Positions 33,606 through 41,938 of a DNA stretch of 64,000 nucleotides are shown one piece after another. The notes beneath the pieces are model-generated. The model searched no databases. It was not told the DNA's origin and saw nothing but the letters and a program-made list of their open reading frames with translations. The position numbers and the translations under genes were made by a program. The stretch covers positions 26,847 to 90,846 of the forward strand of contig JAFAFA010000099.1 in the NCBI GenBank assembly GCA_023423695.1, given 5' to 3'. Position 1 is the first letter of the stretch; every line of letters starts with the position of its first letter. The stretch comes from Pseudomonadota bacterium (GTDB lineage Bacteria > Pseudomonadota > Alphaproteobacteria > Azospirillales > Azospirillaceae).

Positions 33606-33626
33606 TCTGGATGGAACCATATACTG
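33606..33626 (+). repeat. Inverted near copy of the 29.5-kb repeat
   Basis: TCTGGATGGAACCATA at 33606-33621 is identical to the minus-strand sequence covering the last repeat at 29563-29578. The copy continues TACTG, one mismatch from the consensus TGGAACCATAAANTG. The two sites face outward from the 4-kb block between them. Only one copy is present here. The next bases (TGGTCCCCGTTTTGCGGACA) resemble an IS3-type terminus, but no transposase follows. Confidence 0.5.
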
Positions 33627-33713
33627 AGATGGTCCCCGTTTTGCGGACAGAGTTGCGGCTGAAACAAGCTTGGTTCTGCCGCCGGACAGCCGAGGGATGG
33701 CTCTTCGAAGGCG

Positions 33714-33968
33714 TCAGTGTCTCGGTACTGCCGACGGCGTGAGCGAGGCGTCGGCGAGATCGTCCAGCAGGGCGTCGAGGTCCAGCCCATAGGCCTCGGC
33801 CGCCTCGCGCACCGTCATGAACGGCGCCATGGCGCAGCCGGGACAGGCGAGGCCGCGACGAAGCAGGACCGGCACCACGGCGGGGCGGTCGCGCATCAGG
33901 TCAGCCATCGTCATCCCGGCAATCGCCGACTTGCCCGCCGTTCGGGCCAGGGAGGAAAGGGCGGCCAT
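33714..33968 (-). CDS. DUF1858 domain protein
   Basis: This 84-aa protein starts at ATG 33968 (MAALSSLARTAGKSAIAGMT). The DUF1858 core is MADLMRDRPAVVPVLLRRGL followed by ACPGCAMAPFMTVREAAEAY, with the conserved CxxC in CPGC. These small hybrid-cluster-like proteins are found with DUF2249 and hemerythrin proteins in NO-response loci. An NNR box is centred 68 bp upstream. Confidence 0.85.
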   Translation of the reverse strand: MAALSSLARTAGKSAIAGMTMADLMRDRPAVVPVLLRRGLACPGCAMAPFMTVREAAEAYGLDLDALLDDLADASLTPSAVPRH

Positions 33969-34029
33969 GGCGGCATGCTCCTGCGCTGTGGACAGGCAGC
34001 CACCATAACCGTCCGCCGGCGAGCGGTCT

Positions 34030-34043
34030 TTGCGCCACCGCAA
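34030..34043. promoter_or_regulatory. Perfect palindromic NNR box upstream of the DUF1858 gene
   Basis: TTGCGCCACCGCAA is a perfect inverted repeat TTGCG-N4-CGCAA. It lies between the DUF1858 start (33968) and the end of the Crp/Fnr regulator gene (34069), and is the best of the four related boxes in the cluster. Confidence 0.7.
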
Positions 34044-34068
34044 GCGGCCGGCATTCGTCTGCCCCGCA

Positions 34069-34785
34069 TTACGCGCGCGGCGCTAGCGGCGGCAGATCCT
34101 CGGCGATGGCGACCAGCGCGTGGGGCTTGCGGATCACCACCTGCTGCCGGCCGCTTTCGACGATCCCCTGGCTTTCCCAGGCCGAAAGGGTGCGGCTGAC
34201 GGTGTGCAGCGTGGTGCCGGTCATCTCTGCCACGTCCTGGCGCGACAGGGGGAAATCGATCTCCACCCCCGCTTCCACCCGCCGGCCGGCCTGGCGCACC
34301 AGACGCAGCAGGGCGTGCGCGATGCGGCGCTCCACACGTTCGGTCGCGACCTCGCGCAGGCGGTTCTGCACTTCGCGCAGACGGCCACCGACGATGGACA
34401 GCGCGTTGCGGGCGATGACGGGATGGCGGTCCATCAGCTCCGTCATCGCGGCGGCCGGCCAGGACAGTTCGACGCAATCCGCCACGGCGACGGCATCGGC
34501 CGGATAGAGGCCGTCGGTGAAGATCGCCAGCGTCCCGAACATCTCGCCGGGGCCGATGAACCGCATCACCACCTGCTGCCCGTCGGGACCGGTCTGCACG
34601 ATCTTCACCCGCCCGTCGATCAACGCATGGCCGGCCGCCGCCGGCTCCCCCTGGGTGAACAGGGCGGCACCGCGGGCATGCCGGCGGGGACGGGCAAGCG
34701 CCACCACCTCCACCAGCGCGTTGGCCTCCAGCCCGGCGAACAGCGGCATGCCGCGCAGAACGGCGGGATCGGGGGGCGGAGGCAT
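34069..34785 (-). CDS. Crp/Fnr family regulator, NnrR/Dnr-like
   Basis: The 238-aa protein has an N-terminal cyclic-nucleotide-type sensor barrel (FTQGEPAAAGHALIDGRVKI, FIGPGEMFG) and a C-terminal winged helix (FPLSRQDVAEMTGTTLHTVS then RTLSAWESQGIV). There are no N-terminal cysteines for an iron-sulfur cluster, so it is not an FNR oxygen sensor. In the recognition helix the Glu of E-x2-SR is replaced by His (LHTVSR), a feature of NnrR-type NO regulators that fits boxes with TTGCG instead of TTGAT. ATG 34785 is chosen over an upstream start that enters the promoter. Confidence 0.85.
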   Translation of the reverse strand: MPPPPDPAVLRGMPLFAGLEANALVEVVALARPRRHARGAALFTQGEPAAAGHALIDGRVKIVQTGPDGQQVVMRFIGPGEMFGTLAIFTDGLYPADAVAVADCVELSWPAAAMTELMDRHPVIARNALSIVGGRLREVQNRLREVATERVERRIAHALLRLVRQAGRRVEAGVEIDFPLSRQDVAEMTGTTLHTVSRTLSAWESQGIVESGRQQVVIRKPHALVAIAEDLPPLAPRA

Positions 34786-34858
34786 GGCGGTCGTCCTGTC
34801 TCGGTCCGGGTCTGGCCCTGCAGTGTAGCGGCCAAACCATACCCATTCGTAAGCGAAT

Positions 34859-34872
34859 TTGTTGCGGGTCAA
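34859..34872. promoter_or_regulatory. Crp/Fnr-type box upstream of nnrS
   Basis: TTGTTGCGGGTCAA has the TTG-N8-CAA frame and matches TTGAT-N4-ATCAA at 8 of 10. It is centred 68 bp upstream of nnrS and sits between nnrS and the divergent regulator gene. Next to it is another palindrome, ATTCGTAAGCGAAT (34845-34858), of unknown role. Confidence 0.5.
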
Positions 34873-34933
34873 AGCACGCCCGCCCGCCGCCCGCCAGAAT
34901 GGCCGGCCTCGACCACCGAAGAGCCCGCTTCCC

Positions 34934-36043
34934 ATGCATGCCCCCGCCACCAGCGTCCCCATCACCAGCGCCCACCGGCTGATGTACCCGGCCGCCGCCC
35001 TCTATGCCGCGCTGGCCGTGCCGCTGTGGCTGGCGGCCGTCGGTGGCCTGCTGCCGGCGGGCTGGTCGCCGGCCCTGCATGCGCACGAGATGACACTGGG
35101 CTACGCGCTGGCGGTGGTCGGCGGATTCCTGATGACGCGGCTGTCGCGGCGGATGGTGGCGGTCGTCTTCCTGTCCTGGCTGGCCGGACGGCTGGCGCTG
35201 CTGGGCGGACTACCGGCGGCGGTGGCCCTGCCGGTCGGCATCGCCTATCCGCTGCTGCTGTTCGTGGTCGCCGGCCTGCCGTTCCTGCGCACCAGCCGCA
35301 GCGGGCACAATGCGGTGTTCGGTCCGCTGATCGGCGCCTTCCTGGTGGCGGAGGCGCTGTTCTGGGCGTCGGAGTTCGGGTTCGTCCCGGCCGGCGGAAT
35401 GCCCGTCGGGCTGCTGCTGATCGCGACCTTGCTGCTGACCATGGGCGGGCGCGTCATCCCGGCGGCGACGGCCGGCGCCCTGCGCCGCCGCGGCATCACC
35501 CTGGCGCAGCGGGTGCAGCCCCGGCTGGAGGCGATGGGCGTCGCCGGCGCCGCGCTCTGCCTGCTGTCGGCGGCGACCGGCCTGCTGCCGCCGCTGGGAG
35601 CCGCGGGTGCGGCGATGGCGGGGACGAGCGCGCTGCTGCGGCTGGCCCGCTGGAAACCGCTGCTCCTGCTGGGACAGCCGGAGATCGCCAGCCTGCATCT
35701 GGGCTATCTCTGCCTCGGCATCGGCTGGCTGCTGGCAGGCTTCGCGGAGCTTCTGGACCTACCGCCGGCCGCCGGCTGGCACATGCTGGGGGTGGGCGCG
35801 CTCGGCATCCTCGCCAGCGCCATGATGATCCGCACGACCCTGCAGCGGGAGGCGGAGCCCGAGCGCTTCCCGCCCGCCGCGACCGCCGCCGTCGCACTGA
35901 TGGCCACGGCCGCGGTTCTGCGCTTGGCGGCGGTGTGGTGGCCGTCGATGGCCCTATTGGCGGCGGCGGGCGTCTTCTGGACGCTCTCCCAGCTTCTGAC
36001 CGCCGCCGTGCTGCTCACCCGGCCGAAGCGTGGAAAGCGATGA
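34934..36043 (+). CDS. nnrS: NnrS family haem- and copper-binding membrane protein
   Basis: NnrS protects cells from nitrosative stress and was first described in denitrifiers. This 369-aa protein has about 12 hydrophobic helices. Family marks are HAHEMTLGYALAVVGGFLMT (the conserved HxHE), RSGHNAVFG, MGGRVIPAATAG and LHLGYLCLGIGWLL. I chose ATG 34934 (MHAPATSVPITSAHRLMYPA). It is divergent from the Crp/Fnr regulator and has its own Crp/Fnr box, consistent with NO-dependent control. Confidence 0.9.
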   Translation: MHAPATSVPITSAHRLMYPAAALYAALAVPLWLAAVGGLLPAGWSPALHAHEMTLGYALAVVGGFLMTRLSRRMVAVVFLSWLAGRLALLGGLPAAVALPVGIAYPLLLFVVAGLPFLRTSRSGHNAVFGPLIGAFLVAEALFWASEFGFVPAGGMPVGLLLIATLLLTMGGRVIPAATAGALRRRGITLAQRVQPRLEAMGVAGAALCLLSAATGLLPPLGAAGAAMAGTSALLRLARWKPLLLLGQPEIASLHLGYLCLGIGWLLAGFAELLDLPPAAGWHMLGVGALGILASAMMIRTTLQREAEPERFPPAATAAVALMATAAVLRLAAVWWPSMALLAAAGVFWTLSQLLTAAVLLTRPKRGKR

Positions 36044-36047
36044 TCCC

Positions 36048-37049
36048 TCACCCCCGCTGCCAGATCCCCTTGCCCGGCAGCCGGTCGCGGTCATGGCTGA
36101 GATCGAAGTCCAGCGCCGGCCCCTTCGGCACAATCAGGGTCGGGTTGATGGCGGGATTGACGTAGTAGCCCGCCTTGATATGGTCGAGCTTCACCGTGTC
36201 GCGGATGCCCGGCCACTGGTAAAGCTCGCGCAGGTAGGCGGACAGGTTCGGGTAGTCCTCGATCCGCCGCAGGTTGCATTTGAAGGCGCCGTGATAGGCG
36301 GCGTCGAAGCGCACCAGTGTGACGAACAGGCGCCAGTCGGCTTCGGTCAGATGCTCCCCCGCCAGATAGCGGCTGGCCGACAGACGCTCCTCCAGCCGGT
36401 CGAGCGTGGCGAACAGCCCGTCGAACGCCTCGTCGTAGCTGGCCTGCGACTTCGCGAAGCCGCAGCGATAGACGCCGTTGTTGACGCCGGCATAGACCAG
36501 CTCGTTCCAGTGGTCGGTTTCCGACCGCAGCGGCTCGGGATAGAGGTCCAGCCGGTTGCCGGTCAGGCGATCGAAGGCGCTGTTCAGGATGCGGATGATG
36601 TCGGCCGACTCGTTGTTGACGATGCGGCGCTCCTGCCGGTCCCACAGTACGGGCACCGACACCTTGCCGGTATAGGCGGGATCGCTCGCGGTATAGAGGC
36701 GGTAATGGTGGCGGAAGGGGCCGACGCCCTCGCCGGCGTCCTGATCCTCGGCATAGACCCAGCCGTCCTCGCCCAGCACCGGTTCGGCGGCGGACAGGCC
36801 GATCACCCCCTCCAACCCCTTCAGCACGCGGAAGATCAGCGTGCGCGAAGCCCAGGGGCACAGGTAGGAGACATAGAGGTGATAGCGTCCGGCCACCGCC
36901 GGCAGGGTGGGGCGCCCCTCCGCATCAGGTGCGCCGTCCGGCGTGATCCAGTCGCGGAAGCGGGTCGGCTCGCGGTGGAAGGCGCCGTTCTTGATCTCGC
37001 TGGCCGCGATGTCGCCCTTCACCCAGACACCATTCACAAGCTGCGGCAT
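36048..37049 (-). CDS. yqjG: Glutathionyl-hydroquinone reductase (YqjG/ECM4 type)
   Basis: This omega-like glutathione transferase reduces glutathionyl-hydroquinones with GSH. The 333-aa protein has the active-site Cys in LYVSYLCPWASRTLI, the glutathione-site VPVLWDRQERRIVNNESADI and the C-terminal family block LTEADWRLFVTLVRFDAAYH then GAFKCNLRRI. The start at 37049 (MPQLVNGVWVKGD) is typical. It converges with nnrS with a 4-bp gap. Confidence 0.92.
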   Translation of the reverse strand: MPQLVNGVWVKGDIAASEIKNGAFHREPTRFRDWITPDGAPDAEGRPTLPAVAGRYHLYVSYLCPWASRTLIFRVLKGLEGVIGLSAAEPVLGEDGWVYAEDQDAGEGVGPFRHHYRLYTASDPAYTGKVSVPVLWDRQERRIVNNESADIIRILNSAFDRLTGNRLDLYPEPLRSETDHWNELVYAGVNNGVYRCGFAKSQASYDEAFDGLFATLDRLEERLSASRYLAGEHLTEADWRLFVTLVRFDAAYHGAFKCNLRRIEDYPNLSAYLRELYQWPGIRDTVKLDHIKAGYYVNPAINPTLIVPKGPALDFDLSHDRDRLPGKGIWQRG

Positions 37050-37151
37050 CGCGGCCTCCAATCACAAGGGGTGGAAACAGGGGGGTGGAAACAGAAAGGG
37101 ACCGGCGAACCGGTCCCCTCCACACTGCAACAGACGGAAACGGCCCTTCGG

Positions 37152-37736
37152 TCAGGACTTAACCGCCTCGATCTCGATCAGCAGCTGGATGTCGTCGCCG
37201 ACGGCCGGGGCGCCGTACTTCATGCCGAAATCGGTGCGCTTCACCGTGCCGCGGGCGGAGAAGCCGGCGGTCTCCAGCTTGCTGGCCGGGCTGACGCCGT
37301 CCTTGTTGAAGGTGACGTCCAGAACCACCGGCTTGGTCACGCCCAGCATGGTCAGGTCGCCGTGCAGCTTGCCGGTCTTGTCGCCGGTCTTCTCGATCTT
37401 ACTGCTCTTGAAGGTCAGCTTCGGGAACTCCTTCGCATTGAAGAAGTCGGGGGAGCGCAGATGCTCGTCGCGCTTGGCGTGGTTGGTGTCGATGCTGGCG
37501 GCATCGATGGTGATGTTGACCGTGCTCTTCTCCACCGCGTCCTTGTCGAAGCTGATGTCGCCGCCGACGGTGTTGAAGCTGCCGATGACGTTGGAGAAGC
37601 CGATGTGGTTGACGATGAAGGCGACGGCCGTGTGCGCCGGATCGATCTTGTAGCTGACCGGGGCGGCGAAGGCGGGGGAGAGGGTGCCGGCGGCGGTCGC
37701 GACGAGCAGGGCGGCGGCGAACAGGGTCTTCTTCAT
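37152..37736 (-). CDS. YceI family periplasmic protein
   Basis: YceI proteins are lipocalin-like and bind polyisoprenoids. The 194-aa protein has a signal peptide (MKKTLFAAALLVATAAGTLS then PAFA), then YKIDPAHTAVAFIVNHIGFS, the family signature, and TVKRTDFGMKYGAPAVGDDI at the C-terminus. It follows a membrane-protein gene by 44 bp, so the two are probably one transcript, facing away from the LysR gene. Confidence 0.92.
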   Translation of the reverse strand: MKKTLFAAALLVATAAGTLSPAFAAPVSYKIDPAHTAVAFIVNHIGFSNVIGSFNTVGGDISFDKDAVEKSTVNITIDAASIDTNHAKRDEHLRSPDFFNAKEFPKLTFKSSKIEKTGDKTGKLHGDLTMLGVTKPVVLDVTFNKDGVSPASKLETAGFSARGTVKRTDFGMKYGAPAVGDDIQLLIEIEAVKS

Positions 37737-37780
37737 GAACGGAACTCCGGGAATTGCAATCGGGTGATGGGGATGGAGGA

Positions 37781-38635
37781 TCAGTAGGGCGATGCTTCGC
37801 CGCCGGTCAGCGCATAGGCCGCACCGATGGCGACCAGCGCCGGAAGGACCGCGACTGCCGTGACGGCGGCCGACGAGACGGCCCGGCCGACCGGGCCGTG
37901 GCCCTGGGGAAGGACGCGGCTGACATGGCCGGCCAGCAGCGCCGGCAGCGCCAGCAGCAGGACGGCGGTCTGCGCCTGGGTGAAGAGGGTCAGCACGCCG
38001 GCCAGCAGAACCGCGATGCCGGTGGCGACCCGGCCCGACAGGCCCCAGCCATGGCGCTCCATCGGCCAGTTCCACAGCAGGAAACCGCCGGCCGACGCCG
38101 CCAGCGCCAGGGCCATCTGTGCGATGGAGGCCGAGGAGCCGATCAGCGCCGTGCCGCCGACGGCCAGCGCCAGCGCCAGCAGCGAGGCGGCCGGAGCGGT
38201 CGGACTCTCGCCCCCCTCCGAACCAGCCGTCTGCGAACCGCGGGCAAAGGCGACCCACGCGGCGGTGGCGAGCAGGATCACGACGCTGACGACCGCCGCC
38301 ATGGAATCCAGGGCGGGCAGGGCGATCCACAGAAGCGAACCGGCCAGCCACACCGCCAGCGCCGCCGAAACCGCCCGGCCGCGCAGGCCCGCCGCATCGG
38401 CAGCGACACCCAGCAGCAGCCCGGCGGCGGAGGACCAGAACAGCTTGCCCATGCTCGACGGCGGGGGCAGGGCCGGAAGGCCGACCACCATCGCGAAGAC
38501 CACCAGGAACCCGGCCGCGACCCCGGCCGCCGCCAGCGGACGCCGCAGCAGGTGCAGGGCACCGACGAGGATCAGGCTGACTGCCAAGGGCAGGGCACTG
38601 GACTGGATGAAGGGATCTTGAAGCAACTCGGACAT
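37781..38635 (-). CDS. Multi-pass membrane protein of unknown function
   Basis: The 284-aa protein has about nine hydrophobic segments and short loops, with a polar break near residues 132-146 (SQTAGSEGGESPTAPAA). No motif is recognised. It is the first gene of a pair with yceI and lies divergent to a LysR-type regulator across a 122-bp gap, so the LysR protein may regulate it. Confidence 0.7.
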   Translation of the reverse strand: MSELLQDPFIQSSALPLAVSLILVGALHLLRRPLAAAGVAAGFLVVFAMVVGLPALPPPSSMGKLFWSSAAGLLLGVAADAAGLRGRAVSAALAVWLAGSLLWIALPALDSMAAVVSVVILLATAAWVAFARGSQTAGSEGGESPTAPAASLLALALAVGGTALIGSSASIAQMALALAASAGGFLLWNWPMERHGWGLSGRVATGIAVLLAGVLTLFTQAQTAVLLLALPALLAGHVSRVLPQGHGPVGRAVSSAAVTAVAVLPALVAIGAAYALTGGEASPY

Positions 38636-38757
38636 GCGGACGGTCAGCTTTGAATGAGGTGGCGCAGGATGCGCTTGGTCCAGACCCTAACCTGTGCTCT
38701 GGTGAGCGCAAATTAGCGAGTTTTGCAAAAAGCATTTGCAGGAATGAGCGGGAATAA

Positions 38758-39678
38758 ATGGGAAACGGTAACAATTGGGATGACCTGCGTTACCTGCTGG
38801 CCGTGGCGCGGCACGGATCGCTGTCGGCCGCCGCCCGCGTCCTGGGGGTGAACCACAGCACGGTGCTGCGCCGGGTGACGGCTCTGGAGCAGGCCATGGG
38901 CGCCCAACTGTTCGACAAGCTGCCCGGCGGCTATGTGCTGACCGCGGCGGGCGACGAGATGCAGCGGGTTGCGCAGAAGATGGAGGAGGATCTGGCCGCC
39001 GCCAACCGCCTGCTGTCCGGCCGCGACACCCGGATCAGCGGCAGCCTGCGCGTGACCACCGTCGACATCCTGACGCTCTACATCCTGCCCCGCCACGTCG
39101 CCGCTTTCCGCCGGCTCCACCCCGAGCTGCGTGTCGATCTGGTGGCGGCGGAGGCGTCGCTCAGCCTGACCCGGCGCGAGGCCGACGTGGCGATCCGCGC
39201 CACCAGCCGGCCGCCGGAAAACCTCTTCGGGCGCGCGGTGTCGGGACTGGCCTTCGCCGTCTATGGGGCATCCTCCTATCTGGACCGGGTTGGCGGCGGC
39301 GACGACCTGGACAGGCATCCGTGGGTGGGCCTGGACGAGTCCTTCGAGCACACCTCCCTTGCCCACTGGATGAAGCGGACGGTGCCGGCGGCATCCATCG
39401 GCTACCGGGTCAATTCGGTCGCCGGGGCGGTGGAGGCGGTGCGGGCCGGGATCGGCCTTGGCCTGCTGCCCTGCGGAGTGGTGGACCGCGACCCCGGCTT
39501 CCGCCGCATCGGCGATCCTGTGCCGGAGGCCGACGCCAAACTCTGGCTGCTGACGCACGAGGATCTGCGCCACATGGGCCGCGTCCGCGCCTTCCTCGAT
39601 TTCATGGCCGATGCGCTGACCCGCGAACGCGATCTGCTGGAGGGGCGGTGTCCGATCTCCCTCTCCCCCCCGCCGTAA
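38758..39678 (+). CDS. LysR family transcriptional regulator
   Basis: The 306-aa regulator has the N-terminal winged helix (WDDLRYLLAVARHGSLSAAA then RVLGVNHSTVLRRVTALEQA) and a periplasmic-binding-protein-like effector domain (EADVAIRATSRPPENLFGRA; VRAGIGLGLLPCGV). A gap with the repeat GCAAA-N9-TTTGC (near 38708-38726) lies between it and the divergent membrane-protein/yceI pair. The stop codon sits inside a hairpin with perfect 10-bp arms (CGCCGTAAGC at 39671, GCTTACGGCG at 39684). Confidence 0.88.
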   Translation: MGNGNNWDDLRYLLAVARHGSLSAAARVLGVNHSTVLRRVTALEQAMGAQLFDKLPGGYVLTAAGDEMQRVAQKMEEDLAAANRLLSGRDTRISGSLRVTTVDILTLYILPRHVAAFRRLHPELRVDLVAAEASLSLTRREADVAIRATSRPPENLFGRAVSGLAFAVYGASSYLDRVGGGDDLDRHPWVGLDESFEHTSLAHWMKRTVPAASIGYRVNSVAGAVEAVRAGIGLGLLPCGVVDRDPGFRRIGDPVPEADAKLWLLTHEDLRHMGRVRAFLDFMADALTRERDLLEGRCPISLSPPP

Positions 39679-39693
39679 GCCAAGCTTACGGCG
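39671..39693. terminator. Hairpin at the lysR stop codon
   Basis: CGCCGTAAGC and GCTTACGGCG form a perfect 10-bp stem with a 3-nt loop. The lysR stop TAA lies in the left arm. There is no T-run after it, so it may end transcription weakly or serve as a barrier in both directions. Confidence 0.5.
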
Positions 39694-39725
39694 CCGACAG
39701 GCGAAGCTGTGCTTTGCCGAAAGGC

Positions 39726-39811
39726 GGGGAGAGGGTCGGGGTGAGGGGGCGGCGCGGCGAGGATTCCCCGGAAGGCACGCAGTGCATCCCCCTCACCCTA
39801 ACCCTCTCCCC
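39726..39811. repeat. Long inverted repeat of the CCCTCTCCCC type
   Basis: GGGGAGAGGGTCGGGGTGAG (39726 on) pairs with CTCACCCTAACCCTCTCCCC (ending 39811); in full, 22 of 24 positions match around a 38-bp loop. Such GC-rich intergenic repeats are common across Proteobacteria. Here its right arm runs up against the 3' end of the helicase gene, whose last codons (encoding VPSPPRGEG) come from the repeat. Confidence 0.65.
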
Positions 39812-41645
39812 GGGGGGGAGAGGGGACTCTCCCGACATCGCGGCCACGGGGTATCTGCATCCGGGCGGCCGCCCCCCGCCGCCGGGTGGACCACTGGAAC
39901 TGCGGGTCGTCGGCGATCAGGTGGCGGTGGTCGGACAGCCGGTTGCGCTCCAGCCAGCCGACCGTCGCCTCCAGTTCCGACAGGGTCATCTCGGAGCGCG
40001 CCTTCTTCATCAGCCGCTTCAGCACCGCATTGTAGATGTGGTAGCCGGTCGGCCCCTCGGCGACGAGGTTGTTGTCCTCATCCTCGATCACCTGCGCAGC
40101 GACCAGCTGGCCGATGCGCTGGCGCAGGTGATGCTCGGCGGCGCTCGGCGTCAGCGGCAGCTCTCCCGGCTCGCGCGCATGCGCGCCGAAATCCGGCCCC
40201 GGCGCCACCACCGCGAAGCTCAGCGCGGTGGCGTTGGATTCCAGCGGGATGATCTCCGGCTCGCGATCCGTGCTGCGCTCGAAGGGAAGCTCCTGCTGGG
40301 GACGGCGGGTCTTCACCATGGCGCGGGTGCCCTGCTGGGTTTCCACCATGGTGCGGAACTGCTCGAACAGCGCGTCGGAGGGGTGGTAGATCAGCGCCCG
40401 CTGCCGGTCATAGGGGCCGCCATGCGGGTCCACCCGCGTCGCCCGTGCGATGGCCTGTTCCAACCAGGGGCGCGAGCGGATGTGGGTCAGGCAGGCGACA
40501 TGGGTGATCGACGGCGCATCCAGCCCCTCATAGGCCATGGCGACCGAGACCAGCACCGCCGGCTCCGGCCGCAGGCGGAAGGCCGCCACCACCTCCTGCG
40601 CGTCGCGGCATTCGGAAATGGCGAGGCGGGCCATGCGCCCGGCCTGCGCCTTCGGCATCCAGCCCTGCAGGGTTTCCAGATAGAAGCGTGCCGTCTCCTG
40701 GTCGGGCGCGATCACCAGCAGCTTGCCCAGCCCCGGATCGTCGCGGCCCGCCGGCAGTTTCAACTCCGCCCGCCGCCTCGCCCGATGCTCCCGGCAGGAG
40801 CGATAGGCCTCGCGCAGCATTGCCTGTGCGAAGCCGGTGCGCAGCGCCGTGAACAGGGCGTCGCGCGTGTTCTCCCCCGCCTTGGACAGCGCGTCGACCC
40901 AACGGTTGGTGCGCTCCGCGTCCAGCCACGAGGCTGAGCCGTCCATCGCGCCGAAGGTGACCGGCAGGATCGCCTTCTCCGCCAGCGCCTGCCGGCGGGA
41001 ATAACCGACCACCGCCCAGCCCGGCGCCTTGAAGTCGATCTCCCGCACCTTGCGGGTTCCCTGCGGCGCACGGTAGGGCAGCCACAGGATCGGCCGCCCG
41101 TCGGCGCGCTCCAGCGTCCCGCTCATCAGCAGCCGGGCCGATGCATTCTCCAGAAGCGGCAGGATGGAGCGGCTCCAGGCGGTTTCCTCCTCCACCGCCG
41201 CCATGCGGTCGGTGTCGAAGACCGCCGGCAGATGGTGCAACTCGTCCACCGCCAGCAGGTAGCGGTGACGGCGGAACTCCTGCAGATGCAGGTCCGGCGC
41301 CGCCGCCACCGCCTGATATGTGGTGATGTAGCCCTGCAGGCCCCGGCACAGGTCGCGCCCATTCTCCGCCGCGCGCAGGGCAAGGCTGTGTCCCAACACC
41401 TCGCGCCAGCGCGGATCGACGAAGGCTTCCTCCGCCTGCTGACGCAGGCTGTCGCGCGGCACGATCCAGCACACCCGGTCGATCCGCCCCGCCTTGTGCA
41501 GCGCCGCCGCCATGATGACCGGCAGCAGCGATTTCCCTCCGCCGGGCGTCACCGCCGCCAGAACGTCCCGAACCTCCGTCTGCTGCTGGCCGATGGCGTT
41601 GGCGATGGCGCTGACCAGTTGCTGATGGGTTCTCAGCTGCGGCAT
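39798..41645 (-). CDS. Superfamily 2 DEAD/DEAH-type helicase, stand-alone
   Basis: The 615-aa protein has Walker A TPGGGKS (33-39), Walker B as DELHH (about 133), motif III SGT, and a helicase C domain with LTHIRSRPWLEQAIARATRV (motif VI with Q-x2-R-x-TR). The domain order resembles the ATPase half of restriction or antiphage helicases. The C-terminal ~130 residues have no recognised fold. The last residues are encoded by the adjacent repeat, so the natural stop may have been lost. There is no nuclease or methylase partner nearby. The start at 41645 (MPQLRTHQQLVSAIANAIGQ) is clear. Confidence 0.8.
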   Translation of the reverse strand: MPQLRTHQQLVSAIANAIGQQQTEVRDVLAAVTPGGGKSLLPVIMAAALHKAGRIDRVCWIVPRDSLRQQAEEAFVDPRWREVLGHSLALRAAENGRDLCRGLQGYITTYQAVAAAPDLHLQEFRRHRYLLAVDELHHLPAVFDTDRMAAVEEETAWSRSILPLLENASARLLMSGTLERADGRPILWLPYRAPQGTRKVREIDFKAPGWAVVGYSRRQALAEKAILPVTFGAMDGSASWLDAERTNRWVDALSKAGENTRDALFTALRTGFAQAMLREAYRSCREHRARRRAELKLPAGRDDPGLGKLLVIAPDQETARFYLETLQGWMPKAQAGRMARLAISECRDAQEVVAAFRLRPEPAVLVSVAMAYEGLDAPSITHVACLTHIRSRPWLEQAIARATRVDPHGGPYDRQRALIYHPSDALFEQFRTMVETQQGTRAMVKTRRPQQELPFERSTDREPEIIPLESNATALSFAVVAPGPDFGAHAREPGELPLTPSAAEHHLRQRIGQLVAAQVIEDEDNNLVAEGPTGYHIYNAVLKRLMKKARSEMTLSELEATVGWLERNRLSDHRHLIADDPQFQWSTRRRGAAARMQIPRGRDVGRVPSPPRGEG

Positions 41646-41898
41646 TCAACCCTGCTCTCGCTGTGGCACGAGGGAGGAGCAAGCCTAAATTCCCGCGAGT
41701 CCCCCGGTCATGGGTGCAATCGGAGGTGAGGGACCCCATCGGGAGTAGCGCAGTCTCCGGTCGGGGGCAGCGATTCGCGCCGCGTAAGCCCTATGATGAG
41801 GGCGGACCGCCGCGGCATGACGTGCGTACCTGAAAGAGCATGAACCCAGTTATACCTGACTTCAGCCGGAAGGCCGATTGCGGTCCGCTCTCAAAATC

Positions 41899-41914
41899 TG
41901 AGTTGCGCACCTCA
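41899..41914. promoter_or_regulatory. LacI-type operator upstream of the xylose regulator
   Basis: TGAGTTGCGCACCTCA is a near-perfect palindrome with a central GCGC, matching the usual LacI-family operator shape (one mismatched pair). It ends 24 bp before ATG 41939, which supports that start and suggests autoregulation plus control of the xyl operon from the same promoter. Confidence 0.55.
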
Positions 41915-41938
41915 AATACCGGGAATATGGTTTGGCGC

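Noticed and set aside
33624..33700. An IS3-family element end (TGGTCCCCGTTTTGCGGACA)
   Set aside because: The resemblance is to a short terminus only; no transposase or second end is present, so it was mentioned but not annotated.
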